Of a stretch of 53,834 nt of DNA, positions 1 through 8,891 are shown in pieces. Numbering within the stretch: the first letter of the stretch is position 1; every line of letters starts with the position of its first letter. The notes beneath the pieces are model-generated. The model made no database searches. It saw only the letters and a program-made list of their open reading frames with translations, and was not told the DNA's origin. The position numbers and the translations under genes were made by a program. This DNA comes from Anaerofustis sp. (GTDB lineage: Bacteria > Bacillota > Clostridia > Eubacteriales > Anaerofustaceae): positions 87,332 to 141,165 of the forward strand of contig NZ_JAHZIA010000008.1 of assembly GCF_019420015.1 (NCBI RefSeq), read 5' to 3'.

Positions 1-1504
1 TTATTCCAGCCCCCGAAGAAAGCCTTGTCAACATAGAATTGATATGCATGATCATACCTACTTTTATCCTCTCGGATAACTCACGTCCAAGCTTCATCTC
101 CGCAAACTGTATGGCATCCTCACATGTATCCAATACTTTCATATCTACGAGTTTTAGAAGGTTTTCTTTATGCATATTGTCTTCGTCAATTTTATACTTG
201 TCAAATATCTCTTTAAAATACATTTCCAAATCGGAATTGATAATGCTGCTTATCTCTCGGTTGCTTCTTCCCATTTTTATATAATCGTTATACCTGTCAT
301 TGATATGTTCGACTAATCGAAAACTATCATTATTGTCAACCAAAACATTTCCTTTATTAAAATAATGATAATCTTCCGATTCTTTTAAAAACTCAATCAA
401 ATCATTTTTATTGTTTTTTAATAAAAGCCCTTTTTGAATATGTTCAGGTAAAATATTAACATCAATTTGAACATATTCGCTGCGATTTATTTTATATTCC
501 AAAAAACCTCTTGCACATAAAAGTTGAATATCCGCTTTCAACTGCCCCACATTGCCTTTGCATTCATATAATAACAAAGCTATAAGAGCATCTTTATGAA
601 CTCTCACAGGTACATCTATATTATTTTGCTCATATTCAAACATACTTTCAATAAGTTGCAGTCTTTCAGAAAGATGCCTTTCTTTTAAAGATGGGAGATT
701 AATAGTAACAGGCATTCTTCTTATAAAAGTCTGAAGTAAAGATGTATTTATATCTTCCGTGGTTGCACCTAGTATAAGAACATCGGCTTTTCTGGTAGTA
801 CCTGTTTCTCCCAGTCTTCTAAATACATGTTTATCCATAAGCATAAACAATAATTCTTGACATTCCGGAGAAAGTCTGTGTATTTCATCAAGCAAAAGGA
901 CTCCTCCGTCAGCCTCATCAATCAATCCTTTTTTATCGTTATCCGCTCCTGTAAAAGAGCCTTTTACGTGCCCAAATAATTGAGACATAACAAGTTGAGG
1001 GTTTTCCGCATATTCAGCACAATTAAATACAACGAATTTTTTACTATCCTCAATCGTATTCATTTGAACTGCATATTCATATATTCTTTCCGCAAATGTA
1101 CTTTTTCCTGTTCCGGTAGAACCTGTAAGAAGGGTATGCAACCCTCTTGGCGGATACAATACAGCAGATTTCGCCTGCTCTATACAGGGTTTTAGAGAGG
1201 AATTTGAACCTATCAATGAGGAAAAAGGGTCGGTCAAATCAATATTATTATCCGTATTTTGACAGCTTGCTTCCCATTTTAAAAATGTATCTTTATCCAC
1301 AAATTTAACAGGCCTTCCCTCGATTTTTATGATTTTATCTTCTTTAGCCAATTCATTGAGATATCTGCTAACATTACTTCTGTCAATATTCAACAAATTA
1401 GATATGTACGTTGCATCCAAACCCAAATCTTTTACATCACAAACACTTAAAAAATTTTTTTGTTTTTCATTTAATAAGTTGTATACAAGTTCTTTTCGAT
1501 TCAT
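1..1504 (-). CDS. LevR-family sigma-54 activator with PRD (5' part only)
   Basis: Transcriptional activator of the LevR/PRD type, which uses ATP hydrolysis to open sigma-54 promoters, usually of PTS sugar operons. The visible 501 codons read: N-terminal winged-helix-like domain (about 1-75), AAA+ sigma-54 interaction domain (about 92-335) with Walker A GSTGTGKS at 128-135, sigma-54 contact loop GSFTGA at 182-187 (a conservative variant of GAFTGA) and Walker B GVLLLDE at 201-207, then the start of a PTS regulation domain from about 453. The start ATG (1502-1504) follows a GAGGG ribosome binding site. The reading frame is open to the left edge, so the rest of the PRD/EIIA-like region and any target PTS operon lie outside. 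The family is certain; the sugar regulated is unknown. The gene is divergent from the DJ-1 gene. Confidence 0.9.
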   Translation of the reverse strand, partial: MNRKELVYNLLNEKQKNFLSVCDVKDLGLDATYISNLLNIDRSNVSRYLNELAKEDKIIKIEGRPVKFVDKDTFLKWEASCQNTDNNIDLTDPFSSLIGSNSSLKPCIEQAKSAVLYPPRGLHTLLTGSTGTGKSTFAERIYEYAVQMNTIEDSKKFVVFNCAEYAENPQLVMSQLFGHVKGSFTGADNDKKGLIDEADGGVLLLDEIHRLSPECQELLFMLMDKHVFRRLGETGTTRKADVLILGATTEDINTSLLQTFIRRMPVTINLPSLKERHLSERLQLIESMFEYEQNNIDVPVRVHKDALIALLLYECKGNVGQLKADIQLLCARGFLEYKINRSEYVQIDVNILPEHIQKGLLLKNNKNDLIEFLKESEDYHYFNKGNVLVDNNDSFRLVEHINDRYNDYIKMGRSNREISSIINSDLEMYFKEIFDKYKIDEDNMHKENLLKLVDMKVLDTCEDAIQFAEMKLGRELSERIKVGMIMHINSMLTRLSSGAGI

Positions 1505-1754
1505 ATCGCCCTCTCATATCAATATATTTAAACACTGTGTAAATTAATCATACACACTTTAGTATAAAAAATCAAATAGATAAAATAAATATACAAAACA
1601 AAAGATATTTTCTAACGAATAAATACTATATTTTACACTCTTTAAACAAATAACGATAAAATGATATTTTTCTTGTTTTATCATATTTAAAACCCATAAA
1701 AACAAAATAAAATGATATAATATAAATAATAACAATCATCAAAGGAGAAATATA

Positions 1755-2288
1755 ATGAAAGTTTGTATGATAATCACAGACGGATTTGAAGAAGTAGAAG
1801 CTATAGGAACATACGCTATCCTAAGAAGAGGCGGAATCGAAGTAGACATATATTCACTCTTGGATAAAGACGCTACCGGAAGATTCGGACTTACCTGTAC
1901 GAAATTAAAACCATTTTCAAAGATAAAAGAAGAAGGATACAGTGCATTAATTCTTCCGGGAGGTCCTGAGTATGTAGCAATAGAAGCAAGCGATGAAGTT
2001 CAAAATTTAATAAAATCATTTAATGAAAAAAACAAATATATATGTGCAATTTGTGCAGGTCCTACAATTCTAGGAAGAGCAGGATACTTAGAAAACAAAA
2101 AATACACATGTTTTACTTCTATGAATGATGACTTCAAAGGAACATATGTTGATGAATATGTTGTAACGGACAAAAACATTATAACCGGAAGAAGTGCAGC
2201 AGCGAGTATAGACTTCGGTTTTGCAATATTAAAAGCTTTAATGGGAGAGCAAAAAGAAAAAGAAATAAAAGAAGAAATATATTATTAA
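1755..2288 (+). CDS. DJ-1/PfpI (YajL-like) family protein
   Basis: A 177-residue DJ-1/ThiJ/PfpI superfamily protein of the small DJ-1/YajL type; members have been described as glyoxalases, deglycases or redox-sensing chaperones, so the reaction here is not fixed. Visible features are the N-terminal strand and GFEEVEAI segment with the conserved glutamate (E15) that contacts the nucleophile, the LPGG loop near 67-70, and the nucleophile elbow AICAGPT with Cys100. Length is normal for the family. Start ATG is preceded by AAAGGAG. It is a single-gene unit ended by a terminator at 2288-2314. The 250-base gap to the divergent LevR gene holds an AT-rich promoter region and a GATAAAA/TTTTATC inverted repeat (1655-1682) of unknown role. 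Confidence 0.9.
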   Translation: MKVCMIITDGFEEVEAIGTYAILRRGGIEVDIYSLLDKDATGRFGLTCTKLKPFSKIKEEGYSALILPGGPEYVAIEASDEVQNLIKSFNEKNKYICAICAGPTILGRAGYLENKKYTCFTSMNDDFKGTYVDEYVVTDKNIITGRSAAASIDFGFAILKALMGEQKEKEIKEEIYY

Positions 2289-2314
2289 AAAGCTTCCGAA
2301 AGGAAGCCTTTTTA
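2288..2314 (+). terminator. Rho-independent terminator of DJ-1 gene
   Basis: Stem GCTTCC (2292-2297) / GGAAGC (2302-2307) with a GAAA tetraloop, flanked by A-run and followed by CTTTTT. Confidence 0.9.
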
Positions 2315-2550
2315 TTAAATATCTAGGCTATATCATATAAAAATCATATGTACACATATATTTAAAATATAAAATTCTTAACTTATAAAAATATTTCATT
2401 TAACAATATATAAATAACTAAAATGATAGAATTTAGGATAAAATAGTTATTGATGAAAATCTTAATAAAATCTTAAATTTTTTATATAATATAACAAAAG
2501 AACAAATAAGATGATAAAATAAGAAAACAACATAACCAAAAGGAGATAAA

Positions 2551-3861
2551 ATGAATTTTAAGAAAAATATTTCAGCAATAAACTTATTTATATCATCGGT
2601 GTTACTTACTGCATTGGGACTTTATATTTTTTTTAGAACAGATAACTTTTTGGAATGGTTTCCTATAGTTGCAGGAACAATATTAATATATACATCTCTT
2701 TCTAAATTTTACTCCTTTTATATAAAGGACAAAGAACAAAGAAATATTCTGTCTTTACTCGGAGACAGTGCAATATTTATTCAGGGAATTTTATCTATTG
2801 TAAAGCCTAAATTAATATTAATAATTTTTCCCGCTTTCGTAATATTCTATTCAACATGCCTGGGGATTATATATTTAATTACATTTTATCAAAATAAAAA
2901 AAACAATGTATACTTTTCAATATTTGCACTTATTAAATCAATAATATTTTTTATCATAACAATATTAACTTTTACAATGAATTTCTATGTAAAAACATTG
3001 ATTATAAGTAAACTTACAGGGCTTTATCTTATATTTTACGGAATAACGATATTTACAGACTTTATAGACGAAGAAATACCCAAATCCTATGCAAATAAAG
3101 TTATAAGAAAATTTGCGGTAAGATTACCTGTTTTATTTACAATGAACATATTAAAAAACTCTTTAAACAAAATAACAGACCTAATTAACAACGACAAAGA
3201 TAATAAAGCGAACATAAATTTAAATTTAAACAAAAATCAAGTAGGCTTAAGCCCAAACCTTGATGTATTAATACATGTAAAAGAAAACGGTACGGGCATG
3301 TTCGGTCATGTGGATATAGTATTTAACGGCTATGTCATTTCATACGGAAACTATGACGAATCCTCATATAAACTACTAACGTCAATGGGAGAAGGTGTTC
3401 TGTTTTTTATAGACAATAAAGATAATTATATAAAATTTTGTAACGAACATTACGAAAAAACAATATTTGATTTTGGACTAAGATTAACCGAAGAACAAAC
3501 GGAAAAAGTAAAACTAAAACTTGACGAACATATATCCAATTCATACAGTTGGCTGGCACCTATCAATTATTTTAAAAACAAACACAAAACGTACGATGAT
3601 TATGCAAGTGAACTTGCAACATCAAATAATGTGATGTTCAGAAAAATAAAAAGAGGTAAATTTAAGAATTATTTTACATTTTATACCAATTGTGTTAAAT
3701 TTGCGGATTCTATATTGGGGCAAGCCGGAATCGATATTTTAAACTTAAACGGCATAATTTCTCCGGGTGCTTATTATAATTACTTCGACAGAGAATTCAG
3801 ACGAAAAAACAGTATAGTAATAACTAAAACCGCATATCATCCAAAAGGAATTGTAAAATAA
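2551..3861 (+). CDS. HdeD-like (DUF308) membrane protein fused to putative permuted papain-like domain
   Basis: A 436-residue protein without a precise name that I recognise. Residues 1-172 are about six hydrophobic segments in helical pairs (near 9-28, 37-58, 68-84, 87-113, 121-145, 149-171), with the spacing and short loops of the HdeD/DUF308 family. After a basic and Asn/Lys-rich linker (176-232) comes a soluble domain (about 235-430). It contains a GTGMFGHVDIVF motif with His253 and, about 130 residues later, FYTNCVKFAD with Cys381. The His-before-Cys order resembles circularly permuted NlpC/P60 (YiiX/LRAT-like) papain-fold enzymes. That assignment is inference from motif order; an inactive or lipid-binding fold is possible. 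Start ATG follows AAAGGAG. The lipoprotein gene downstream is 60 bases away and likely co-transcribed. Confidence 0.7.
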   Translation: MNFKKNISAINLFISSVLLTALGLYIFFRTDNFLEWFPIVAGTILIYTSLSKFYSFYIKDKEQRNILSLLGDSAIFIQGILSIVKPKLILIIFPAFVIFYSTCLGIIYLITFYQNKKNNVYFSIFALIKSIIFFIITILTFTMNFYVKTLIISKLTGLYLIFYGITIFTDFIDEEIPKSYANKVIRKFAVRLPVLFTMNILKNSLNKITDLINNDKDNKANINLNLNKNQVGLSPNLDVLIHVKENGTGMFGHVDIVFNGYVISYGNYDESSYKLLTSMGEGVLFFIDNKDNYIKFCNEHYEKTIFDFGLRLTEEQTEKVKLKLDEHISNSYSWLAPINYFKNKHKTYDDYASELATSNNVMFRKIKRGKFKNYFTFYTNCVKFADSILGQAGIDILNLNGIISPGAYYNYFDREFRRKNSIVITKTAYHPKGIVK

Positions 3862-3921
3862 ACCAAGCATATTTCAGACCTTTTTACAGAAAATAAATAT
3901 AAATAACTGTGAGGAGGAAAT

Positions 3922-4386
3922 ATGAAAAGATTACTGACATTATGCCTGATGATTTTAATTATTCCTACCTTTTTTGCCTGTTCCAATCCAATCAAACAAT
4001 ATGAAACAAACGAAAAAAGCAACTATTTAACCGACGAAACTTTCAAAGGCGGGAAAGATAAGGATAATACATCTATAAAAAAAATATGGATTAATGATTT
4101 AATAGGAGATACAAAAGTCATTATTGATTTTGAGGACACCGATAAAATCCCTACCCATACAATACATTATTTAAAAAACAAAAAAGAAATAAAAATATCT
4201 TTTGACAACGTAAATGCAGAATCGGCAAGAATATCAGATTACAAACATAATAAAATAATAAAGAAAATATCGGTAAAAAACAAAAACAACAACAAAAGCG
4301 AGATATCCGTAAAACTTAACAAATCAATAAAATACAGAACCGATGAAACCATAGACTCCAGTCAACTGGTTATAAATTTAAGATAA
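3922..4386 (+). CDS. Small lipoprotein, possibly AMIN-like domain
   Basis: A 154-residue secreted protein with a type II signal peptide: MKRLL, hydrophobic core, and lipobox TFFAC with lipidated Cys20. The mature part is Lys/Asn-rich and beta-strand-like (IWINDLIGDTKVIIDFED and ISVKLNKSI segments), reminiscent of AMIN domains that bind cell-wall polymers, but the match is too weak to claim. Start ATG is preceded by GAGGAGG. It sits 60 bases downstream of the DUF308 fusion gene in the same direction and ends at a terminator, so the two probably form an operon of envelope proteins. Function unknown. Confidence 0.75.
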   Translation: MKRLLTLCLMILIIPTFFACSNPIKQYETNEKSNYLTDETFKGGKDKDNTSIKKIWINDLIGDTKVIIDFEDTDKIPTHTIHYLKNKKEIKISFDNVNAESARISDYKHNKIIKKISVKNKNNNKSEISVKLNKSIKYRTDETIDSSQLVINLR

Positions 4387-4410
4387 AAAAGCCCCTTAAG
4401 GGCTTTTTTA
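4385..4410. terminator. Bidirectional terminator between lipoprotein and trpB2
   Basis: AAAAGCCC-CTTAA-GGGCTTTT with T-runs readable on both strands; serves the convergent lipoprotein gene and trpB2. Confidence 0.85.
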
Positions 4411-4448
4411 TATATAGTCAATATTTTCATCAAACATAACTCTTATTT

Positions 4449-5816
4449 TTATAATTTCGGCAAACTGTCAAAACCTTTACTTAAAATATCATCTGTAATT
4501 TCAGGATCAGTAATCTTACCTTCATTGTACTGCATATAAGCAGACATATCAAAATACCCTGTTCCTGTAAGTCCAAATACAATATTCTTTTCTTCTCCGG
4601 TTTCTTTGCATTTTAAAGCTTCATCCATTGCAACTTTTATCGCATGAGATGATTCCGGAGCCGGCAAGATACCTTCCACTTTTGCAAATTCGGTAGCAGC
4701 CTTGAAAACATCACTTTGAGCAACAGTTCTGGCTTCATCCAGAATACCGTCATGATAAAGTTTAGAAACCACAGGACTCATACCATGATACCTAAGCCCT
4801 CCTGCATGATTTGGAGAAGGAATGAATCCGCTGCCTAAGGTATACATTTTAGCCAAAGGCGTTGTTTTGCCAGTATCACAAAAATCATAAGCATATTTAC
4901 CTCTTGTCATAGAAGGGCAAGATTTTGGTTCAACAGCGATAAAATGTATATTATTTTTACCCTGAATTTTATCTCCGGCAAAGACCCCTATAAGTCCTCC
5001 AAGATTTGAGCCACCACCGGCACAACCTATTATTATATCTGGTTCGATATCATATTTCTCAAGTGCCGCTTTCGTTTCAAGTCCGATAATACTTTGATGC
5101 ATAACAACATGATCTAAAACAGAACCTAAAACATATTTGTAATTATTCTTGACGGCCTCTTCAACCGCTTCTGATATAGCGCACCCCAGACTTCCGCCTG
5201 TTCCCGGATTTTCAGCTAAAATTTTTCTTCCAACATTGGTTGTTTCAGACGGAGAAGGAATTACCTCCCCTCCATATGTCTGAATTACGGCTTTTCTATA
5301 AGGCTTTTGTTCAGAAGAAACTTTAACCATAAATACTTTCAAAGGAAGATTAAAATAAGCACAGGCCATAGACATGGCAGTTCCCCATTGTCCTGCCCCT
5401 GTTTCCGTAGTAAGCCCTTTTACCCCTTGCTTTTTCGCATAATAAGTTTGCGCAATTGCAGTATTAAGTTTGTGAGAACCTGAGGTATTGGTACCTTCAT
5501 ATTTATAATAAATATGAGCAGGCGTATCTAAATATTTTTCTAAAAAATATGCTCTTACCAATGGTGAAGGTCTGTACATTTTATAAAATTCCAATATTTC
5601 TTCAGGAATATCAAAATATCTTGTCGTTGTATCTAATTCCTGTTCTATAAGCTCATCACAAAAAATAGGCTTTAATTCCTCAGCCGTTACGGGTTTTCCA
5701 GTAGCCGGATTTAAAAAAGGTTCATGTTGCTCTTTCATATCCGCTTTTACATTATACCATTTCTTAGGCATCTCTTCTTCCGTTAAATATATCTTGTACG
5801 GTATTTTTTCTTTCAT
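4449..5816 (-). CDS. trpB: Tryptophan synthase beta chain, TrpB2 type
   Basis: PLP enzyme condensing indole with serine to give tryptophan. At 455 residues it is longer than TrpB1 (about 400) and has the N-terminal extension typical of the TrpB2 subgroup. The PLP lysine lies in SGSHKLNTA (Lys116), followed by the ETGAGQWG loop (138-145) and the phosphate-binding GGGSNLGG. The VLGSVLDHVVMHQSIIGLE segment is also characteristic of TrpB2. There is no trpA or other trp gene in the window, so it is a stand-alone enzyme, probably for indole salvage or serine deamination. The long leader upstream is a T-box with a UGG specifier (see separate entry), tying expression to uncharged tRNA-Trp. Start ATG follows AAAAGGAG. 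Confidence 0.93.
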   Translation of the reverse strand: MKEKIPYKIYLTEEEMPKKWYNVKADMKEQHEPFLNPATGKPVTAEELKPIFCDELIEQELDTTTRYFDIPEEILEFYKMYRPSPLVRAYFLEKYLDTPAHIYYKYEGTNTSGSHKLNTAIAQTYYAKKQGVKGLTTETGAGQWGTAMSMACAYFNLPLKVFMVKVSSEQKPYRKAVIQTYGGEVIPSPSETTNVGRKILAENPGTGGSLGCAISEAVEEAVKNNYKYVLGSVLDHVVMHQSIIGLETKAALEKYDIEPDIIIGCAGGGSNLGGLIGVFAGDKIQGKNNIHFIAVEPKSCPSMTRGKYAYDFCDTGKTTPLAKMYTLGSGFIPSPNHAGGLRYHGMSPVVSKLYHDGILDEARTVAQSDVFKAATEFAKVEGILPAPESSHAIKVAMDEALKCKETGEEKNIVFGLTGTGYFDMSAYMQYNEGKITDPEITDDILSKGFDSLPKL

Positions 5817-5842
5817 ATTTTTTTCTCCTTTTTCATTTTATA

Positions 5843-6105
5843 AAAAAAACTCTTATCCCAAACTAAGGGACAAGAGTTAGATTACTAAATTCCTGCGGTA
5901 CCACCCAAATTGCTAAAAGCCGCTTTATCATATACTATCATATATGCTCCCTTTATAACAGGCGGAGATCCCGTCAGCAAATACTCTCAAAATGATTTGT
6001 TCACTGCCCAAGATAAGTCCATTCATTAAATACATATTTATCGATTCACACCAACCATCGACTCTCTGTAAAATATAATTATTCAACTACTTACTCTCAT
6101 CTATA
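5843..6105 (-). promoter_or_regulatory. T-box leader, tRNA-Trp specific, controlling trpB2
   Basis: On the minus strand the T-box core TGGGTGGTACCGCAGGA lies at 5891-5907. It is followed by a terminator hairpin (5849-5877) with an eight-base T-run (5842-5848 region) just before the trpB2 ribosome binding site. Stem I features upstream include GATGAGAGTAAGTAG and an AGAGAG/GGTGTGAATCG bulge region. The candidate specifier in GAA-TGG-AC is TGG (complement of 6019-6021), i.e. Trp. Uncharged tRNA-Trp should pair with the T-box and prevent termination. The specifier is assigned by position and by agreement with the downstream gene. Confidence 0.93.
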
Positions 6106-6133
6106 TGGTTTATAATTGATTCAATTTTTATAT

Positions 6134-6162
6134 ATATTAAAGTATAAACAATAAAAAGTCAA
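6134..6162 (-). promoter_or_regulatory. Sigma-A promoter of the T-box/trpB2 transcript
   Basis: TTGACT (complement of 6157-6162), 17-base spacer, TAATAT (complement of 6134-6139), placed directly upstream of the T-box leader. Confidence 0.8.
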
Positions 6163-6296
6163 GAATATTTTGAAAATTTTATAAATTATATTTAAACCAT
6201 AAAATAACATTGAGTATTTATATATTATATTCATAAATTTATTAAAATACTCTAGACAAATTTAAATCAAAACAAAAAATTTATTTTATAAAAATG

Positions 6297-6347
6297 TTGA
6301 CTTTTGAATATATTTGAATATAATAACATATGAACAGATATTCATAT
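6297..6347 (+). promoter_or_regulatory. Promoter and ArsR-type operator of metal resistance operon
   Basis: TTGACT (6297-6302), 16-base spacer, TATAAT (6319-6324). The perfect inverted repeat ATATGAA-CAGATA-TTCATAT (6328-6347) overlaps the predicted start point. This is close to the known ArsR/SmtB/CadC 12-2-12 operator pattern, so the first gene of the operon probably represses here and is released by metal. Confidence 0.88.
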
Positions 6348-6370
6348 ATTATTAAGGAGTTAATAAAACT

Positions 6371-6727
6371 ATGGAAAAAAATATTGAAATGTGTGAACTT
6401 AAACATATACACGAAGATATTGTAAAAAAAGTCCACGAAAAAATGCCAAATGAAGAAGAACTTTATAATTTGGCAGAATTATTCAAAGTATTCGGTGACA
6501 GCACCAGAATAAAAATTTTAAATGCACTATTGGTAAGTGAAATGTGTGTATGCGATATTGCAAATATACTAAATATGACCCAATCTGCAGTATCTCATCA
6601 GTTAAAGAATTTAAAACAGGCAAAACTCATAAAAAACAGAAAAGAAGGCAAAACAGTATTCTATTCTTTGGCAGATCAACATGTAATGACTATATTAAAT
6701 CAAGGAATTGAACATATAGAAGAATAA
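6371..6727 (+). CDS. ArsR/SmtB-family metal-sensing repressor (CadC-like)
   Basis: A 118-residue winged-helix repressor with metal-responsive DNA binding. The helix-turn-helix is around 61-85 (NILNMTQSAVSHQLKNL). Two metal sites known from the family can be read: the alpha3N site with Cys59 and Cys61 in EMCVCD plus N-terminal Cys8 (and His12/His14), and the alpha5 site Asp102-X-His104...His115-X-X-Glu118. This pattern matches CadC-type sensors of Cd(II), Pb(II) and Zn(II). It is the first gene of a three-gene operon with an HMA protein (22-base gap) and a P1B ATPase. The operator over its own promoter implies autorepression. The exact metal is inferred, not shown. Confidence 0.93.
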   Translation: MEKNIEMCELKHIHEDIVKKVHEKMPNEEELYNLAELFKVFGDSTRIKILNALLVSEMCVCDIANILNMTQSAVSHQLKNLKQAKLIKNRKEGKTVFYSLADQHVMTILNQGIEHIEE

Positions 6728-6749
6728 CAAAATAAAAGGAGAATAAAAA

Positions 6750-6965
6750 ATGAAAAAGAAACTAAAAATGAATAATATTGATTGTGCTCACTGTGCAATG
6801 GAAATGGAAGAAGCAATAAGAAAAATTGACGGAGTCAAAACAGCAAACATTAATTTTATGTTGCAAAAATTAACCATTGAAGCAGACGACGACAAATTCG
6901 AAAGTATACTGGAACAAGCAAGAAAAGCAGTAAAAAATGTGGATGAGGAAGCTGTAATATTATAA
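6750..6965 (+). CDS. Free-standing HMA-domain metallochaperone
   Basis: A 71-residue heavy-metal-associated domain of ferredoxin-like fold. The metal-binding loop is NNIDCAHCAMEMEEAI, with Cys12 and Cys15. The DCAHCA context, with acidic Asp before the first Cys, is typical of Zn/Cd/Pb ATPase HMA domains rather than copper chaperones (MxCxxC). It lies between the ArsR sensor and an ATPase that lacks its own N-terminal HMA domain, so it looks like the ATPase metal-binding domain encoded as a separate protein. Ribosome binding site AAAGGAG upstream. It probably delivers or senses metal for the pump. Confidence 0.9.
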   Translation: MKKKLKMNNIDCAHCAMEMEEAIRKIDGVKTANINFMLQKLTIEADDDKFESILEQARKAVKNVDEEAVIL

Positions 6966-6991
6966 TCAAGATACAGAAAGGACTTACAGTC

Positions 6992-8836
6992 ATGGATAAA
7001 CAGAAAAAAAAGTTGTACAAAATTTTAGCCGCATTATTCTTATTTGCAGCAGGTTTCATACTGACAAACGAAATCACGCAAATGATTCTTTACCTTTCTG
7101 CTTATATAATAGCAGGTTACGATGTTTTACTAAAAGCTTTTAAAAATATATTAAAAGGTAAAGTTTTCGACGAAAATTTTTTGATGACAATAGCATCCAT
7201 AGGCTCAATCATTTTAAGTGATTATGCTGAAGGTGCGGCTGTTATGATTTTTTATCAGGTAGGTGAATGGTTCCAAAGTTATGCCGTAAATAAATCCAGA
7301 AAATCAATCGGAGATTTAATGGATATATGCCCGGATTATGCAAATATAGAACAAGACGGAAAAATAATAAAAGTAGATCCTGAAAATATAAAACCTGGAG
7401 ATGAAATAATAATCAAACCCGGAGAAAAAGTACCATTAGACGGAATTATAACAAAGGGACACTCAACATTGGATACTTCGGCACTAACGGGAGAATCCAT
7501 ACCTATAGAAGTAAAAGAAGATGATGAAATCCTAAGCGGATGCATAAATCTAAACGGAATTTTAAAAGTAAAAGTAACAAAAGAATTTGACGAATCCACT
7601 GCAGCAAAAATACTTGAACTGATAGAAAGCGCAAGCAGTGAAAAATCTCATACAGAAAACTTTATTTCCGTATTCGCAAAATATTATACTCCTATAGTTG
7701 TATTTTGTGCACTAGCATTGGCGATACTTCCACCTATATTTTTAGCTCAACCATTTAATGATTGGATATACAGAGCTCTTATATTCTTGGTTATATCTTG
7801 TCCTTGTGCTCTTGTAATATCAATTCCTCTCGGATTCTTTGGTGGCATTGGAGCAGCCAGCAGCAGCGGAGTACTTGTAAAAGGAAGCAACTACCTGGAA
7901 GCTCTTTCAAAAAGTGAAATTATGGTTTTTGACAAGACCGGTACACTTACAAAAGGCGTATTTAAAGTAGAAGAAATTTACAATGAAGATAATATTTCCA
8001 AAGAGGAATTAATCGAAACAGCAGCATACGCAGAAATATTTTCAAACCATCCAATTGCTCTTTCAGTGAAAAATGAATACGGCAAAGAGATTGATAATTC
8101 AAAAGTATCGGATGTACAAGAACTTGCAGGATTCGGAGTCAAAGCAACAGTAGAGGGCGAAGAAGTATTAATCGGAAAATTCGACTTAATGGCAAAAAAT
8201 AATATAAAGGCAAAAGAAATAAACAGTATAGGAACCGTTTTGTATATAAGCAAAGCCGATAAATTTCTCGGAAGCATTGTACTTAGGGATGAAATAAAAG
8301 AAGATTCAAAACAGATAGTTAGGGAACTTAAAAATGCGGGAATCAAAAAAACAGTAATGTTAACCGGTGATAAAACGGAAATAGGAAAATATGTTGCAAA
8401 TGAAATAGGAATTGATGAAGTTTATACACAACTTTTACCTATAGATAAAGTAAATAAAGTAAAAGACTTAATGAAAACAAAATCAGAAAAAGGTAAACTT
8501 GTATTTGTCGGAGACGGATTAAATGACGCACCTGTACTTACTATGGCAGACATAGGTGTTGCAATGGGAGGACTTGGCAGCGATGCTGCAATAGAAGCCA
8601 GTGACATAGTAATAATGACAGACGAGCCAAGTAAATTGATGACAGGATACAGAATATCAAAAAAAACACTGAGTATTGTCAAACAAAATATTGTAATAGC
8701 ATTATCGGTAAAAATAGGTGTTATGATACTGGGAGCATTCGGAATGGCAACAATGTGGGAAGCTATTTTCGCAGATGTCGGAGTTGCCGTAATAGCAATT
8801 TTAAATGCAATAAGAGTTTTAAGATACAAAGAATAA
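6992..8836 (+). CDS. cadA: Zn/Cd/Pb-type P1B-ATPase efflux pump
   Basis: A 614-residue heavy-metal-translocating P-type ATPase that exports divalent soft metals at the cost of ATP. Readable motifs are the actuator LTGES, the membrane metal site SCPCAL (CPC near 270-272), the phosphorylation site DKTGTLTKG (Asp314), and the hinge VGDGLNDAPVL. Transmembrane helices lie before the actuator, around CPC and at the C-terminus. It is shorter than classical CadA/ZntA (about 700) because the N-terminal HMA domain is missing; that domain is encoded by the gene immediately upstream. The HMA type and the CadC-like sensor favour Zn/Cd/Pb over copper. Operon ends at a hairpin at 8838-8867. Confidence 0.95.
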   Translation: MDKQKKKLYKILAALFLFAAGFILTNEITQMILYLSAYIIAGYDVLLKAFKNILKGKVFDENFLMTIASIGSIILSDYAEGAAVMIFYQVGEWFQSYAVNKSRKSIGDLMDICPDYANIEQDGKIIKVDPENIKPGDEIIIKPGEKVPLDGIITKGHSTLDTSALTGESIPIEVKEDDEILSGCINLNGILKVKVTKEFDESTAAKILELIESASSEKSHTENFISVFAKYYTPIVVFCALALAILPPIFLAQPFNDWIYRALIFLVISCPCALVISIPLGFFGGIGAASSSGVLVKGSNYLEALSKSEIMVFDKTGTLTKGVFKVEEIYNEDNISKEELIETAAYAEIFSNHPIALSVKNEYGKEIDNSKVSDVQELAGFGVKATVEGEEVLIGKFDLMAKNNIKAKEINSIGTVLYISKADKFLGSIVLRDEIKEDSKQIVRELKNAGIKKTVMLTGDKTEIGKYVANEIGIDEVYTQLLPIDKVNKVKDLMKTKSEKGKLVFVGDGLNDAPVLTMADIGVAMGGLGSDAAIEASDIVIMTDEPSKLMTGYRISKKTLSIVKQNIVIALSVKIGVMILGAFGMATMWEAIFADVGVAVIAILNAIRVLRYKE

Positions 8837-8837
8837 A

Positions 8838-8867
8838 ACAAAAGCAGATAAATTATATCTGCTTTTG
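8838..8867 (+). terminator. Terminator of metal resistance operon
   Basis: Ten-base stem AAAGCAGATA (8841-8850) / TATCTGCTTT (8856-8865) with a five-base loop; short T-run. Confidence 0.75.
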
Positions 8868-8891
8868 ACTGATTATTTATCCATGATTTCA

